A DNA stretch of 64,000 nucleotides from NCBI GenBank assembly GCA_902806085.1, contig CADCVH010000102.1, positions 101,810-165,809 of the forward strand, in the 5' to 3' direction. The translations under genes were made by a program, and so were the position numbers. Every line of letters begins with the position of its first letter. The first letter of the stretch is position 1. The notes under the pieces are model-generated. The model made no database searches. It saw only the letters and a program-made list of their open reading frames with translations, and was not told the DNA's origin. This DNA comes from an uncultured Rubrobacteraceae bacterium (GTDB lineage: Bacteria; Actinomycetota; Rubrobacteria; Rubrobacterales; Rubrobacteraceae). Positions 18,934 to 28,235 of the stretch are shown in pieces.

Positions 18934-19371
18934 GGGGTCCCACCCAGACGTCGAGAATTGGCGCACCGCCTTCGAAGGGACTCCGATGGCAACCGCCGGG
19001 CCGGCAGCCTCTCTTCCGGTTTCGATATGTGTCCCCTGTGGTATACGACGAAGACCATAGCACCATTCACTGTACACGCGGACGCGGCATCCAGAGTATC
19101 CCCCAAACGGCCTTTTTTCGGTTAGTCCAAAGTACTAATCCGCATTGGTATCCGGCGATTTCGACTTTTGACGAGACACGACGAGCCGAAGTCGCATGCC
19201 TCACCCTAGGCCTATCCCTGGCGGCGTATGACGGATTCGAGCGCATCTTCGACGGAACCCACTGGCATCGATCCGGGCCCCATTTGCGTCTTGCGTGATC
19301 GGCCGTTAGGGCTTCGCCACCGTGTTAAGCTTCCGGGTGCGAGGCGGGATCTGGAAGGAAGTGGAACGAAG
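18934..19371. other. Divergent intergenic region
   Basis: It lies between a leftward sulfotransferase gene and a rightward glycosyltransferase gene, so it should hold two promoters. The AT-richer part near 19100-19180 (CCTTTTTTCGGTTAGTCC; GATTTCGACTTTTGACGAG) is the best promoter candidate. No gene is seen. Confidence 0.35.
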
Positions 19372-20535
19372 ATGCGGGACGGCCAAACGACGGCGGAAAA
19401 CCCTAGGGTAGGTTTCGCTTGCGCCTGGAAAGGGCGGCCCGAGCGGACCTGGTCCGGCACCCCGTGGGGGCTGCGTCTCGCCCTGGGACGGCAGGCGGAG
19501 GTCGTCGACCTCGGTGTGAAGTACTCGGCGGTGCAGACTGCCTCCAAGTACCTGTACACCCGTCGGCGCCACGGACGCTGGGGAAGCACGTACCAATGGT
19601 CGTCGAGCCGGGACAGGATGATCGAGAGGAGGCTTCAGGCGGCCTCCAAGAAGACACCGGTCGACGCCGTGATAGAGGTGGGGGACCTCGGTAGGCTCGA
19701 CGTGCCGTTCTACTGCTACAAAGATCTCAGCTTTGCCGTACTGGAGGAGCATTACGATGCTGTCACCGGCGCCCCCGGCTTCTACAACATCGATCTGGAC
19801 ACCATCAAGCGTCGTCGGGACCGCCAGCACGAGCTTTGGGAGTCGGCGGCCGGCGTGTTCGCCATGAGCGAGTGGCTGGCCGAGGTCTTGGTGGAGCGCA
19901 GCGGCGTCCCGCGAGAGAAGATCACCGTCGTCTACGCCGGGTTGAACGCCCTCGAAGAGGGCCCCGTACGTGAGCAACACGTTCGGTCCGGGGAGGCCCG
20001 CCGTCCCTTCCGGCTCTTGTTCGTCGGCCGTCACTTTTTCCGCAAGGGCGGAGACATCGTGGTGCGAGCCTTCGAGCAGTTGCGCCGCGAGCATTACCCG
20101 GGGCTGGGGCTCACGGTTGCGGGTCCCGCCGCCTGGCCGCTGGCTGGAGACGTTCCTGAGGGGGTCACCTTCCTGGGCGATCGCCCTACCACGGAGGTGG
20201 CGCGCCTCTACCGCGAACACGACCTGCTCGCGATGCCCTCCCGTTTCGAGGCGTTCGGCATAGCCCACAGGGAGGCGCTGGCGAACGGTGTGCCGGTCAT
20301 CGGCCGCTCGGCCTTCGCGATGCCGGAGGCCATCCACCCCGGTAAGAACGGGGCGCTCGTTGGCAGCGACGACCCGGCGGAACTCGCCGCCGCCATAGTC
20401 GACGTACTCGAGAACCCAGAGGTTCGGAGGTTCACGGCCGCAAGCGCGGCGGAGGTCAGGTCACACTACTCGTGGGACGCCGTGGCCGGGAGGATGCTCG
20501 ACGCCGTGCGGGGGCGGCCCGCGCCGGCACCGTAG
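19372..20535 (+). CDS. Glycosyltransferase family 4
   Basis: 387 residues from the ATG at 19372 (GGAAG upstream). The first ~170 residues are atypical and Trp/Arg-rich (CAWKGRPERTWSGTPWGL). The C-terminal GT-B donor domain is standard: RPFRLLFVGRHFFRKGGDIV, LTVAGPAAWPL and MPSRFEAFGIAHREALANGV with the ExFG-type donor site. The middle has YNIDLDTIKRRRDRQ and FAMSEWLAEVLVERSGV. It likely adds one sugar of the repeat unit. It stands alone on its strand between two leftward sulfotransferase genes. Confidence 0.87.
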   Translation: MRDGQTTAENPRVGFACAWKGRPERTWSGTPWGLRLALGRQAEVVDLGVKYSAVQTASKYLYTRRRHGRWGSTYQWSSSRDRMIERRLQAASKKTPVDAVIEVGDLGRLDVPFYCYKDLSFAVLEEHYDAVTGAPGFYNIDLDTIKRRRDRQHELWESAAGVFAMSEWLAEVLVERSGVPREKITVVYAGLNALEEGPVREQHVRSGEARRPFRLLFVGRHFFRKGGDIVVRAFEQLRREHYPGLGLTVAGPAAWPLAGDVPEGVTFLGDRPTTEVARLYREHDLLAMPSRFEAFGIAHREALANGVPVIGRSAFAMPEAIHPGKNGALVGSDDPAELAAAIVDVLENPEVRRFTAASAAEVRSHYSWDAVAGRMLDAVRGRPAPAP

Positions 20536-20564
20536 ACCGTAGGGATCCCGTGGGCGCGATCCAC

Positions 20565-21488
20565 TTAGGGCTCCAACCACCCCTTCAGGTCACGTTGAAT
20601 AAGATCCTGCAACTTGAGCACGTCATCCCGGTAAGCCTCGGTAAGGCGCAGTCGCATCTCCGGCGAGAGCCGGGGAGGCTCGCGCAGGTTCTTGTTCCTG
20701 AGATCGGCCACCATCCGCTTGCGCAGCCGGGTCGGTATAAACCGCTTGAAAGGGGCTTTGAGAGGGCTGGACGTCATCAAGAACGAGTGGATGGCCTTGC
20801 TCTTGGGGATCCCGCTGCGGTTGAACCTCACGGAGGTGTCGGGACGGAACTGCGGGTCCACGCCGAGCCGGCGGAAGATGTCCCCGGCCACGTTCGCGGG
20901 ATCCGACTTTAGATCCTCGTACAGGTAGACCGAGATCTGCTCTCTGTCAAAGGTGTCGAAGTACCTCTTTAACTGCTCGTGGTAGAAACCCATACGCTTG
21001 TAGTGCCAGATCCAAGACCAGTGGTCCGCGACGCGCCTGTCCTCTTCCGCGAGCGCGCGGCCGAAATCGGCGTACGGCTCGAGGCCGTCGCGGACCAAGT
21101 GGGTAAAGGCAGAGTGCGCCCTCTCGGCCGGGTTCCTCAACACGGCTACAAGCTTCGCGCCCGGCACGTGGTGCCGGATCCGGCCCGGAGCCTGCGCGTC
21201 GTAGAGGTAAAGGGGCGACGCCTCGCCCAGAGCGATCTCGTCAGATACCCCGTCGAACAGCGCCTCGTAGTCCTCCAGCCGGGTCACGGACCAGCTGTTT
21301 ATCCTCTGCGGGGCGCTCGGGTCCCGGAAGTCCACCGTCTCGCCCTCGAGCGCGAAAAAGTTGGTCTCTTTGACGGGGCTCATGTACACCTGCGGATGCT
21401 GCTCCAGGTACCGGTACAGCGCGGTCGTCCCCGACTTTCCGGCGCCTATGATGATGAAGTTGGGCATCGTCATACGGTCTATCTCCAT
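20565..21488 (-). CDS. PAPS-dependent sulfotransferase 4 (NDST-like)
   Basis: 307 residues, ATG start. Phosphosulfate loop: NFIIIGAGKSGTTALYRYL. YMSPVKETNFFA, GEASPLYLYDAQAPGRI and AKLVAVLRNPAERAHSAF (3'-phosphate site) match sulfotransferase 3 closely, so the pair arose by duplication. Middle residues differ more, as expected if the acceptors differ. It ends 29 bases after the convergent GT4 gene. Confidence 0.9.
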   Translation of the reverse strand: MEIDRMTMPNFIIIGAGKSGTTALYRYLEQHPQVYMSPVKETNFFALEGETVDFRDPSAPQRINSWSVTRLEDYEALFDGVSDEIALGEASPLYLYDAQAPGRIRHHVPGAKLVAVLRNPAERAHSAFTHLVRDGLEPYADFGRALAEEDRRVADHWSWIWHYKRMGFYHEQLKRYFDTFDREQISVYLYEDLKSDPANVAGDIFRRLGVDPQFRPDTSVRFNRSGIPKSKAIHSFLMTSSPLKAPFKRFIPTRLRKRMVADLRNKNLREPPRLSPEMRLRLTEAYRDDVLKLQDLIQRDLKGWLEP

Positions 21489-21577
21489 CTAACGGGATAC
21501 CGCGATACTAACACCGGCGGAACGACGATGCGATTCGCCGTGACGCGGCCTACGCCTCGGCATCCGCGAGAGGCCGC

Positions 21578-22879
21578 CTAGACCGAGGTTGGGGTGGGGC
21601 TCAGGGGCAGGCTAACGTCTTGTGTGGCAGTGCGGGTAGAGATTAGGCCGTGCCTGTAAGCCATCAGCAATCCCCACGACACCGCGCCTATGGGTAGCCC
21701 CTGGCCCTGCGGGATTATGTACCGGGCTTGCAACGGCGAGGCGACGAGGAACATGAAGCAGACGATGAAGAGCGTCCAGACGAAGAGGCGCTGTCTCGGG
21801 CTCACGTCGGCAGCGGCGTAGGCCCATACCAGCCTAAGCAAGTTCGTACACAACCACGCGACGAAGACCAGGTACAAGGCGAGGCCCACCAGCCCGAACT
21901 GGAATGTCACGCCCAGCAAGCCTATATCGGCCGGATAGAGGTGACCGAAGATGTCCTGGTAGGACAACGACTGGACGCTGTCCTGCCCGAACCCGAGGAG
22001 CGGATACTCCCGGATAACCTGCCAGGCCTTTTGTACCTCGACTATCCTTACCTCGTAAGAGAGGTCCGTACTGAACGCGCCGATGAAGGCGGCGCGCAGG
22101 TCGGGGGTCAGGAGCGCGACGACAAAGATGTACAGCGGCAGCATGATCATCGTCAGGGCCGCGCGCCCGGGCCGCCGCAAGAAGATCACGTACAGGATCA
22201 ACGCTATAACGGCGGATGTCAGCAGCGCGCGGGGTATGGTGATAGCCAGCAACAAGGCGGATACCGCGACCACCAGCGATGCGAAAGGCAACAGGCGGCG
22301 CGCCTGGAAGAGCCTCCCGCCGAAGTACAGCAGCAGAAAGAGGTTTACGGCGTTCAACCGGCGCAACTCACCGCCGGCTTCGAGATAGGAGGACCCCAAC
22401 TGCAGCACGAAGAATTGCCCCGATAGGAGCGCGGACTTGGGGGCCAGGATGATGTCGTAGGCGGCGTACCCCGCGGTGGCCGTGAGCATCGCGAGGATAA
22501 AGACGCGCCGGAAGTCCGCCAGCTCCCATCCCCTCACGGATAGGAGATAGACGATGGGGCCCAGCAAGACGAACACGAAATACCTCTGGGCGAAGATGCT
22601 AGGGAGCAGGGGCGCACCGGTCCTGAGGGCGAAGACGTAGGCGTACAGCAGCACGAACGACACCAAACCGAGGGCCGGAAGGAAGACGTAAGGATTCCGG
22701 AAGGACGCCACTTTGGTGGAGGCGGCGAGCCACGCGAAAAGCAAGAGCGTGCACACCTCGGCGAACTCCTCGAAGCGCAAAGCGAGGAGTGTGGAGTACT
22801 CGAGGAACCCGAGAGCGCCCGTCAGGCTGATGAAGAGCAAGACCTGGGCAAGAAGCGGTTGGCGCAGGCGTACGGCCAT
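21578..22879 (-). CDS. Wzy/O-antigen-ligase-like membrane protein
   Basis: 433 residues from the ATG at 22879 (AGGA upstream). About ten hydrophobic segments. A large loop before the last segments contains YPLLGFGQDSVQSLSYQDIFGHLYPADIGLLG, where the G-x-G and H-x-x-D pattern is typical of the Wzy_C family (shown here as a position description; near residues 320-350). It should polymerise lipid-linked repeat units outside the membrane, or ligate glycan to an acceptor. A second such gene is at 37281. Confidence 0.8.
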   Translation of the reverse strand: MAVRLRQPLLAQVLLFISLTGALGFLEYSTLLALRFEEFAEVCTLLLFAWLAASTKVASFRNPYVFLPALGLVSFVLLYAYVFALRTGAPLLPSIFAQRYFVFVLLGPIVYLLSVRGWELADFRRVFILAMLTATAGYAAYDIILAPKSALLSGQFFVLQLGSSYLEAGGELRRLNAVNLFLLLYFGGRLFQARRLLPFASLVVAVSALLLAITIPRALLTSAVIALILYVIFLRRPGRAALTMIMLPLYIFVVALLTPDLRAAFIGAFSTDLSYEVRIVEVQKAWQVIREYPLLGFGQDSVQSLSYQDIFGHLYPADIGLLGVTFQFGLVGLALYLVFVAWLCTNLLRLVWAYAAADVSPRQRLFVWTLFIVCFMFLVASPLQARYIIPQGQGLPIGAVSWGLLMAYRHGLISTRTATQDVSLPLSPTPTSV

Positions 22880-23363
22880 TATCCTGATCCTTCTAATCGA
22901 CGGTGGCTGCGAGACGGCTCGCAGCCAGGAAGGGAGGATCGACCACCGTGAATATCGTCCGGCGCAAGACACGACGAAGCCTGGGAACGTCTGTGGGGGC
23001 GGACGCAGTGGACGATGTCTCCTCCATATTTACGAGAAAGTTGAGGCCGCCATTGTACACCTACCAAAGGGGATTACGCCCGTGCGACGGTTGCGGACCT
23101 CGGCGGCTGCCTCGGCGGCTGTCCCGCCGCCCACGGCCGGCCACGCCTCGCTGATCCCCGTGCGAAGGCGGTGCTTTATGCCCGCCCCCGCGGCAGGACG
23201 AGCGACCCCTTGGGGGGGCGGTCCGTCGCCGGCGGCCGACGGCCATGCAGTGGTGCTAAACTACGCGTATGGAGGGATCTCGGTCCCGGTGGTGGATAAA
23301 AAATGCGTTCCGACCCGCGGCCGGCTCGCGCCGGGGTCGCAGGATTCGACAGCGGAGCCGGTC
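22880..23363. other. Divergent intergenic region
   Basis: No supported gene. It lies between the leftward Wzy-like gene and the rightward sulfotransferase 5 gene. Open frames read through it but have poor codon use. Promoters for both sides are expected here; none is clear. Confidence 0.35.
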
Positions 23364-24242
23364 ATGAGTTCGACGAACACCCGCAGAAGCGGCGCCCCGG
23401 GGAGCCAGAAGGCGCGGCGGCTGCTCTCGAAGGCCTACAGGGGAATAACGAGCCCCATGCGCCTCCTGCCAGACTTTATAATCATCGGGGGGAAAAAGTG
23501 CGGTACTTCCTCCTTGTACAATTACCTTTTGGAGCACCCGAACGTGGCGGGGGCTTTCAGGAAAGAGGTGCATTTCTTCGACAACCGCGCCGGCGGGGAC
23601 GGGACCCTGCGCTACCGGGCGTACTTCCCCACCTCGGCGTACAAACGCCACGTCAAGCGGAGCCGGGGCCTGGATCTCCTGACCGGTGAAGCGACCCCTT
23701 ACTACCTCTTCTACCCGTTGGCGCCCGCACGGGTCCTAAAGACCGTCCCGAACGTCAAGCTGATAGCGCTATTCAGGGACCCTGTGGACCGCGCATACTC
23801 CCACTACCATCACGAGGTACGTAACGGGACGGAGACGCTGTCTTTCGAGGAAGCGATCGAACGAGAGGCCGAGCGCCTCAGCGGCGAGTGGGAGAAGATC
23901 GGCCACGGCGCCTACGATAGCCTCAGCCACCGGAGGTACTCTTACCTATCCCGGGGCGTCTACGTGGACCAGTTGAAAAACTGGAGGGCTTGCTTCCCCG
24001 AAGAGCAACTCCTGATCCTGAGAAGCGAAGACCTCTTTGCGGACACTTCGGCGGTCCTGGAGATGACGGCCGGCTTTCTGGGTCTACCGGCGATGGAACG
24101 CGAAAACCGCAGGAGGGTCAACAAGGGCGCTTACACGGAGGCTATGGACGAAGAGACGAGAGGGTACCTCATCGACTATTTCAGGCCCCACAACGAGCGC
24201 CTCTACGAGTACACGGGTCGAGACTTCGGCTGGGCCCGCTAG
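23364..24242 (+). CDS. PAPS-dependent sulfotransferase 5 (NDST-like)
   Basis: 292 residues from the ATG at 23364 (CGGAG upstream); a longer frame upstream looks non-coding. Phosphosulfate loop: DFIIIGGKKCGTSSLYNYLL. KEVHFFDNRAGG, GEATPYYLFYPLAPARV and VKLIALFRDPVDRAYSHYHH (3'-phosphate site) give the heparan-sulfate sulfotransferase-type pattern. The C-terminus GRDFGWAR resembles the WW/FGW end of that family. It converges on the flippase gene. Confidence 0.9.
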   Translation: MSSTNTRRSGAPGSQKARRLLSKAYRGITSPMRLLPDFIIIGGKKCGTSSLYNYLLEHPNVAGAFRKEVHFFDNRAGGDGTLRYRAYFPTSAYKRHVKRSRGLDLLTGEATPYYLFYPLAPARVLKTVPNVKLIALFRDPVDRAYSHYHHEVRNGTETLSFEEAIEREAERLSGEWEKIGHGAYDSLSHRRYSYLSRGVYVDQLKNWRACFPEEQLLILRSEDLFADTSAVLEMTAGFLGLPAMERENRRRVNKGAYTEAMDEETRGYLIDYFRPHNERLYEYTGRDFGWAR

Positions 24243-24273
24243 GGGTCGTGTCTCGCGAGCGGGTCCGGCCTGC

Positions 24274-25878
24274 TCAGGAGCGCGGCTCATCCGGCGGCTG
24301 TGCGTGCCCGGTCTTGCGCTGGACCGCTGCCCGTAGCGTGTTCAGCAGCTGGCGATCGCTCGGGCTCAGGCCGAAAGCAAAGAGCAGGGCGAAAAAACCC
24401 GCCAGAAAGGCCGGCGTGATCGCCAGGATAGTCGGGATGCCGTTCGGGAGAGGCAGCGCCAGCTTTGCAGCATAGGCCCCGGAGACGGCCAGGATGCCGG
24501 CCGCGAGGGGCCTCAGGTACCGGCGGTCGTAGGGCCAGTAGCCCATAAACCGCCGGACGGAGAGCAGCGTTATGAGGTTCGAGGAGACCACGGCGGCGGC
24601 CGTGGCCGCCGCCGCCCCCTGAAAGCCGTACGCGGGGACGAGCGCGATCGTCACAGCGACCCCGACGACCGTAGACCCCACCGTAGCGACGACTACCACC
24701 TTTTGATGCCCGGTCATCGCCAGCAGCCGGGCCGTAAGGCCTACGGAGGAGCTGAACAGCTGTGCGGCCGCTATGGTGATCAAGGCCGTCCACCCGGGGG
24801 TAAACTCCTTGCCGAAGACGGCCATGATGTCCTCGGGGAGGAGCACCGTGAGCAAGAAGATGGCCAGGCTGCCGGTGAAAGCCCAGCGCGAGACGTCCTT
24901 ATACAAATGTCCCAGGTGCGCCAGCGAATCTTTTTTGTACAGCGCGGAGGCCATTGGAGAGAATATGCCTGAGAACCCGAAGAGAACCAGGGCGGAGAGC
25001 GTGCCCGTCCGGGCGGCGGCGTTGTAGATTCCGACGTCCGTGGTGGTGGCCAGGGCGCCCAACACGGTAACCGCCGTCCAGGTGCTGATGTACGGCATGA
25101 CGTTGGACACGACCATCGGGGCCGAGGCGCCGAACAGCGCCCGAGGCTCGAACTTCGCGGGCGCCTTTCGGTCGAGCAGCGCAGGGAACACGCGCCGCAG
25201 GTAGTACAGGGCGAGGACCGCGCTGGCGCCCATAGAGATGGCGTAGGCGGCAGCGGCGCCCACCACTTGTGCCCCCAGAGCGTAGAAGATCACTACGAGC
25301 ACGAGGTTCGCCAGGGGTTGCCAGATCTGCCGCACCGACGTCCCGTACCTGTGCGCCCCGCCCGAGGTCTGAAACCCTCCCAGGACGTAGGCGACCATGT
25401 TCAAAAGCGTGAACAGGGGCAGGGAGACCGAGAACATCCTGAACGCTGGCCCCAGGAGTGGCTCGCCGAACACGCGCTCGGCCAGAAAACCCGCGCTCAG
25501 AAACAGCGAACAGGCGATCACCATGCTCAGGGCAAGGGTGGACCAGAGCGCGAGCAAGATGGTCCCCCGAACCCGCGCGGCATCGTCTTCTGCCCTGTAA
25601 CTGGCCACGTACCGGATCACCCCGTTGTCCATCCCGAACTGCGCCACAACGTTCGTGAGCCACACGGTGGTAACACCCAACGCGTAGATCCCGAGCTGGG
25701 CCGGACCGTACATCCGGGCCAAAGCCACCTGGGTCGCGTAATTGAGGAGCCGTCCCACGCCCTGGCCAAGGGTGCTAACGCCGGCCCCCCGGGCCACCTG
25801 GTTCACGTAAGCGTCGTATTGCTTTTTGTCCGAGCCGACGTGCGACTCCTGACTCTGATTTCCATCGCCTTGAGACAT
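24274..25878 (-). CDS. Wzx-type polysaccharide flippase (MOP superfamily)
   Basis: 534 residues with about 14 hydrophobic segments. The N-terminus GVSTLGQGVGRLLNYATQVA and the long series of membrane helices with few charged loops fit the RfbX/MATE-like polysaccharide transporters. It should move lipid-linked repeat units to the outer face for polymerisation by the Wzy-type protein. Only one flippase is seen in the window. The start is at the ATG at 25878. Confidence 0.85.
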   Translation of the reverse strand: MSQGDGNQSQESHVGSDKKQYDAYVNQVARGAGVSTLGQGVGRLLNYATQVALARMYGPAQLGIYALGVTTVWLTNVVAQFGMDNGVIRYVASYRAEDDAARVRGTILLALWSTLALSMVIACSLFLSAGFLAERVFGEPLLGPAFRMFSVSLPLFTLLNMVAYVLGGFQTSGGAHRYGTSVRQIWQPLANLVLVVIFYALGAQVVGAAAAYAISMGASAVLALYYLRRVFPALLDRKAPAKFEPRALFGASAPMVVSNVMPYISTWTAVTVLGALATTTDVGIYNAAARTGTLSALVLFGFSGIFSPMASALYKKDSLAHLGHLYKDVSRWAFTGSLAIFLLTVLLPEDIMAVFGKEFTPGWTALITIAAAQLFSSSVGLTARLLAMTGHQKVVVVATVGSTVVGVAVTIALVPAYGFQGAAAATAAAVVSSNLITLLSVRRFMGYWPYDRRYLRPLAAGILAVSGAYAAKLALPLPNGIPTILAITPAFLAGFFALLFAFGLSPSDRQLLNTLRAAVQRKTGHAQPPDEPRS

Positions 25879-26132
25879 GGGGCCAGATGATAGCCCTCGC
25901 GTCTGATGCGTTCAATCGGATCGTTCAAGGGATCGCCTCGGGTCGCTCGAAATCTGATTCCGGAACATCCCGTCTCGCAGCCGTAAGGTCTGAGGGCTGG
26001 CTTCTTGTTGGAGGGGCGCCTCGTGGACCAGACCCGGGACCTCTCGACCCCGGCCTTGGCGGTGCCTCCTTGTGCCGGCCCGCGGGTCTGCTAGAGTGCG
26101 TTTCGGTGGTGGAGACGGACAGGATCGATGCC

Positions 26133-26969
26133 ATGCGCTTCTCTCTCATTCTGGGAACGGTCGGACGCACCACCGAGCTCGAGGAGTGCCTCGCCTCCCT
26201 GGATGCGCAGACCCTGCGCGCCTTCGAGCTGATAGTCGTCGATCAGAACCCGGATGGACGGCTGGCGCCGATACTAGAGCGGTACGAGAGCCGGTTCCCT
26301 ATCCTCCATCTGAGGCCGGAGCAGAAGGGCCTCTCGAAGGCGAAGAATCTCGGACTTCGGCACGCCTCGTACGAGGTGATCGGGTTCCCCGACGACAACT
26401 GCCGGTATCCTCCGGAGTTGCTCGCCAGGGTGGCGGGGTTCTTCGCCGACCACCCGGAGATCGCGGGCCTGTGCGGCCGGTCGGTCGACGACGATGGCAG
26501 AGACAGCAACCTGCGCTTCGATACGGAGTCCGGCCCCGTCGACAGGTTCAACGTGTGGAGGCGAGCCATGGCGTACAACATCTTCGTGCGGACGGCCAGC
26601 GCGCGAGGGGTGTGGTTCGACGAGAGGCTCGGACCTGGTGCGGGCACGAAGTGGGGCGCCGCCGACGAGACGGACTTCGTGCTGCAGCTTCTAGAGCGGG
26701 GGATCCCGATCCACTACGACCCTGCCCTGCTCGCTATACATCCCCAGCCAGTGACGCGCTTCGACGAGGCGGCCTTGGGCAGGGCCTACAGCTACGGCTG
26801 CGGAATGGGGCACGTGCTCAAAAAGCACCGTTACCCCATCCCGTTCCGGGTGAAGATGCTGTTCCCCCCGGCAAAGAACGCCTTTTTCTCCCTGGCGCAC
26901 GGCAACCCCTCCGAGGCGAGGTACCGCTTCAGTGCCTTCAAGGGAAGGGTCAACGGCCTGCTCTCGTAG
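26133..26969 (+). CDS. Glycosyltransferase family 2
   Basis: 278 residues from the ATG at 26133 (AGGA eight bases upstream). GT-A fold: MRFSLILGTVGRTTELEECL, FELIVVDQNPDGRL, QKGLSKAKNLGL and the metal-binding FPDDNCRYPPELL (DxD-like DD). Later WGAADETDFVLQLLERGIPI is the acceptor/base region. It should add a sugar to the growing repeat unit. The frame is open further upstream but that part looks non-coding. Confidence 0.88.
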   Translation: MRFSLILGTVGRTTELEECLASLDAQTLRAFELIVVDQNPDGRLAPILERYESRFPILHLRPEQKGLSKAKNLGLRHASYEVIGFPDDNCRYPPELLARVAGFFADHPEIAGLCGRSVDDDGRDSNLRFDTESGPVDRFNVWRRAMAYNIFVRTASARGVWFDERLGPGAGTKWGAADETDFVLQLLERGIPIHYDPALLAIHPQPVTRFDEAALGRAYSYGCGMGHVLKKHRYPIPFRVKMLFPPAKNAFFSLAHGNPSEARYRFSAFKGRVNGLLS

Positions 26970-27149
26970 GTGGGAACCTCCGAGGCCCCGAAAGGCGACG
27001 CAGCCACCCGAGGGGGAGGCCCTTAGATCTATCGTCCGGGGGGCGGCGCAGAATAGCACTTTGGTACGTGTACTCGGCTAAGACCGTGTGGACCTTTATG
27101 ATGCTTGCTGTGCATTCCGGCGATTTCGGCGGCGATTTTACCCCCGTTT

Positions 27150-27200
27150 AACGCTAAGTTTGTTAACTATTGAGGGCGTTAGGACGGCTCGCAAAGAAGT
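27150..27200 (+). promoter_or_regulatory. AT-rich palindromic region before the epimerase operon
   Basis: The sequence GTTTAACGCTAAGTTTGTTAAC has two GTT(T)AAC palindromes about 15 bases apart in otherwise GC-rich DNA. It sits some 50-70 bases before the epimerase start and could be a promoter or operator. Confidence 0.35.
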
Positions 27201-27221
27201 TTCCGGATTGGGGAGTAGAGC

Positions 27222-28235
27222 ATGGCAGAAGTGGTAGTAACCGGAGGGCTTGGCTTTATCGGCTCACACGTGGTCGACGCGTACCTCGCCGCCGGCTACC
27301 GCGTGACAATAATCGATTCCGGCATCTCCGCGGCGATCGAGGGCAACGAGTACGAATCTCACTCCCGGTGCACGGTCGTGCGCAGGTCCATCGAGGATTA
27401 CTTTGCGGAGGGCGGCGACTTCGAGGGCGCCGACCGCGTTGTGCACGCGGCTGCGCACGTCGGGCCAGCGGGCATACTGCAGTATGCGGGACGGCTGGGA
27501 TCGGACATGGTGCGCAGCACAGAGTACGTCATCGAGGAGTGCCTGCTCCGCGACGTGCCGCTCTGCGTGTTCAGCTCCGCGGAGGTGTACGGGCGAAGCG
27601 GCCTGCTGGGTGAGAAGGACGACATCCGCGTGCCCACCCAGTACAACGCGCGCATAGAGTACGCGGTGGCCAAAACCCTCACGGAGGCCATGACGGTCAA
27701 CAGCATCGCCCGCGGCCTGCGGGCGATCGTGATCCGGCCCTTCAACGTGGCGGGCTCGCGCCAGTCGCGCGCGGGCGGCTTCGTGATGCCCACGTTCGTC
27801 CAGCAGGCGCTCTCCGGGCAACCTATAACGGTCTTCGAGACTGGCAAGCAGGTGCGGGCTTTTACCTCGGCCTCGGACTTGAGCCGCTTCCTCACGGATT
27901 ACTGGGACGCCGCCCTGGACGGAGACGGGCGAATCTTCAACATCGGCAACCCGGACAACCGCACGACCGTCCGGGCGCTCGCGGAGCGGGTAAAGATGCT
28001 CCTGGGCAGCCCGTCGGAGATAGTCCACACCGACGGCAAGAAGGTCTACGGGCCGACGTACATGGAAGCCGAGTCGTTCGAGAAGGTTCCGGTGCCGGGG
28101 GCGGCCTTCGACCTGGGATGGAAGCCCAGGATCGACCTGGACGAGCTCGTGTTGGAGACGGCGGCCTACTACAGGGCCAGCGCAGATTTCCGCCAGGCGC
28201 GCGAGGATCGCCTGGGGACCTATGCTTCTATCTGA
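27222..28235 (+). CDS. NAD-dependent sugar epimerase/dehydratase
   Basis: 337 residues. Extended short-chain dehydrogenase fold: NAD loop VVVTGGLGFIGSH (4-16), catalytic Ser near VFSSAEVYG (118-124) and Y147-K151 in YAVAK. The substrate half has IRPFNVAGSRQSRAGGFVMP. It acts on a nucleotide sugar (C4 epimerisation or C4,6 dehydration in relatives); the substrate cannot be read. The PIG-L gene overlaps it by 14 bases, so the two are one operon. Confidence 0.88.
   Translation: MAEVVVTGGLGFIGSHVVDAYLAAGYRVTIIDSGISAAIEGNEYESHSRCTVVRRSIEDYFAEGGDFEGADRVVHAAAHVGPAGILQYAGRLGSDMVRSTEYVIEECLLRDVPLCVFSSAEVYGRSGLLGEKDDIRVPTQYNARIEYAVAKTLTEAMTVNSIARGLRAIVIRPFNVAGSRQSRAGGFVMPTFVQQALSGQPITVFETGKQVRAFTSASDLSRFLTDYWDAALDGDGRIFNIGNPDNRTTVRALAERVKMLLGSPSEIVHTDGKKVYGPTYMEAESFEKVPVPGAAFDLGWKPRIDLDELVLETAAYYRASADFRQAREDRLGTYASI

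Noticed and set aside
22713..24242. 509-residue version of sulfotransferase 5
   Set aside because: The upstream part overlaps the Wzy-like gene and has no protein-like features.
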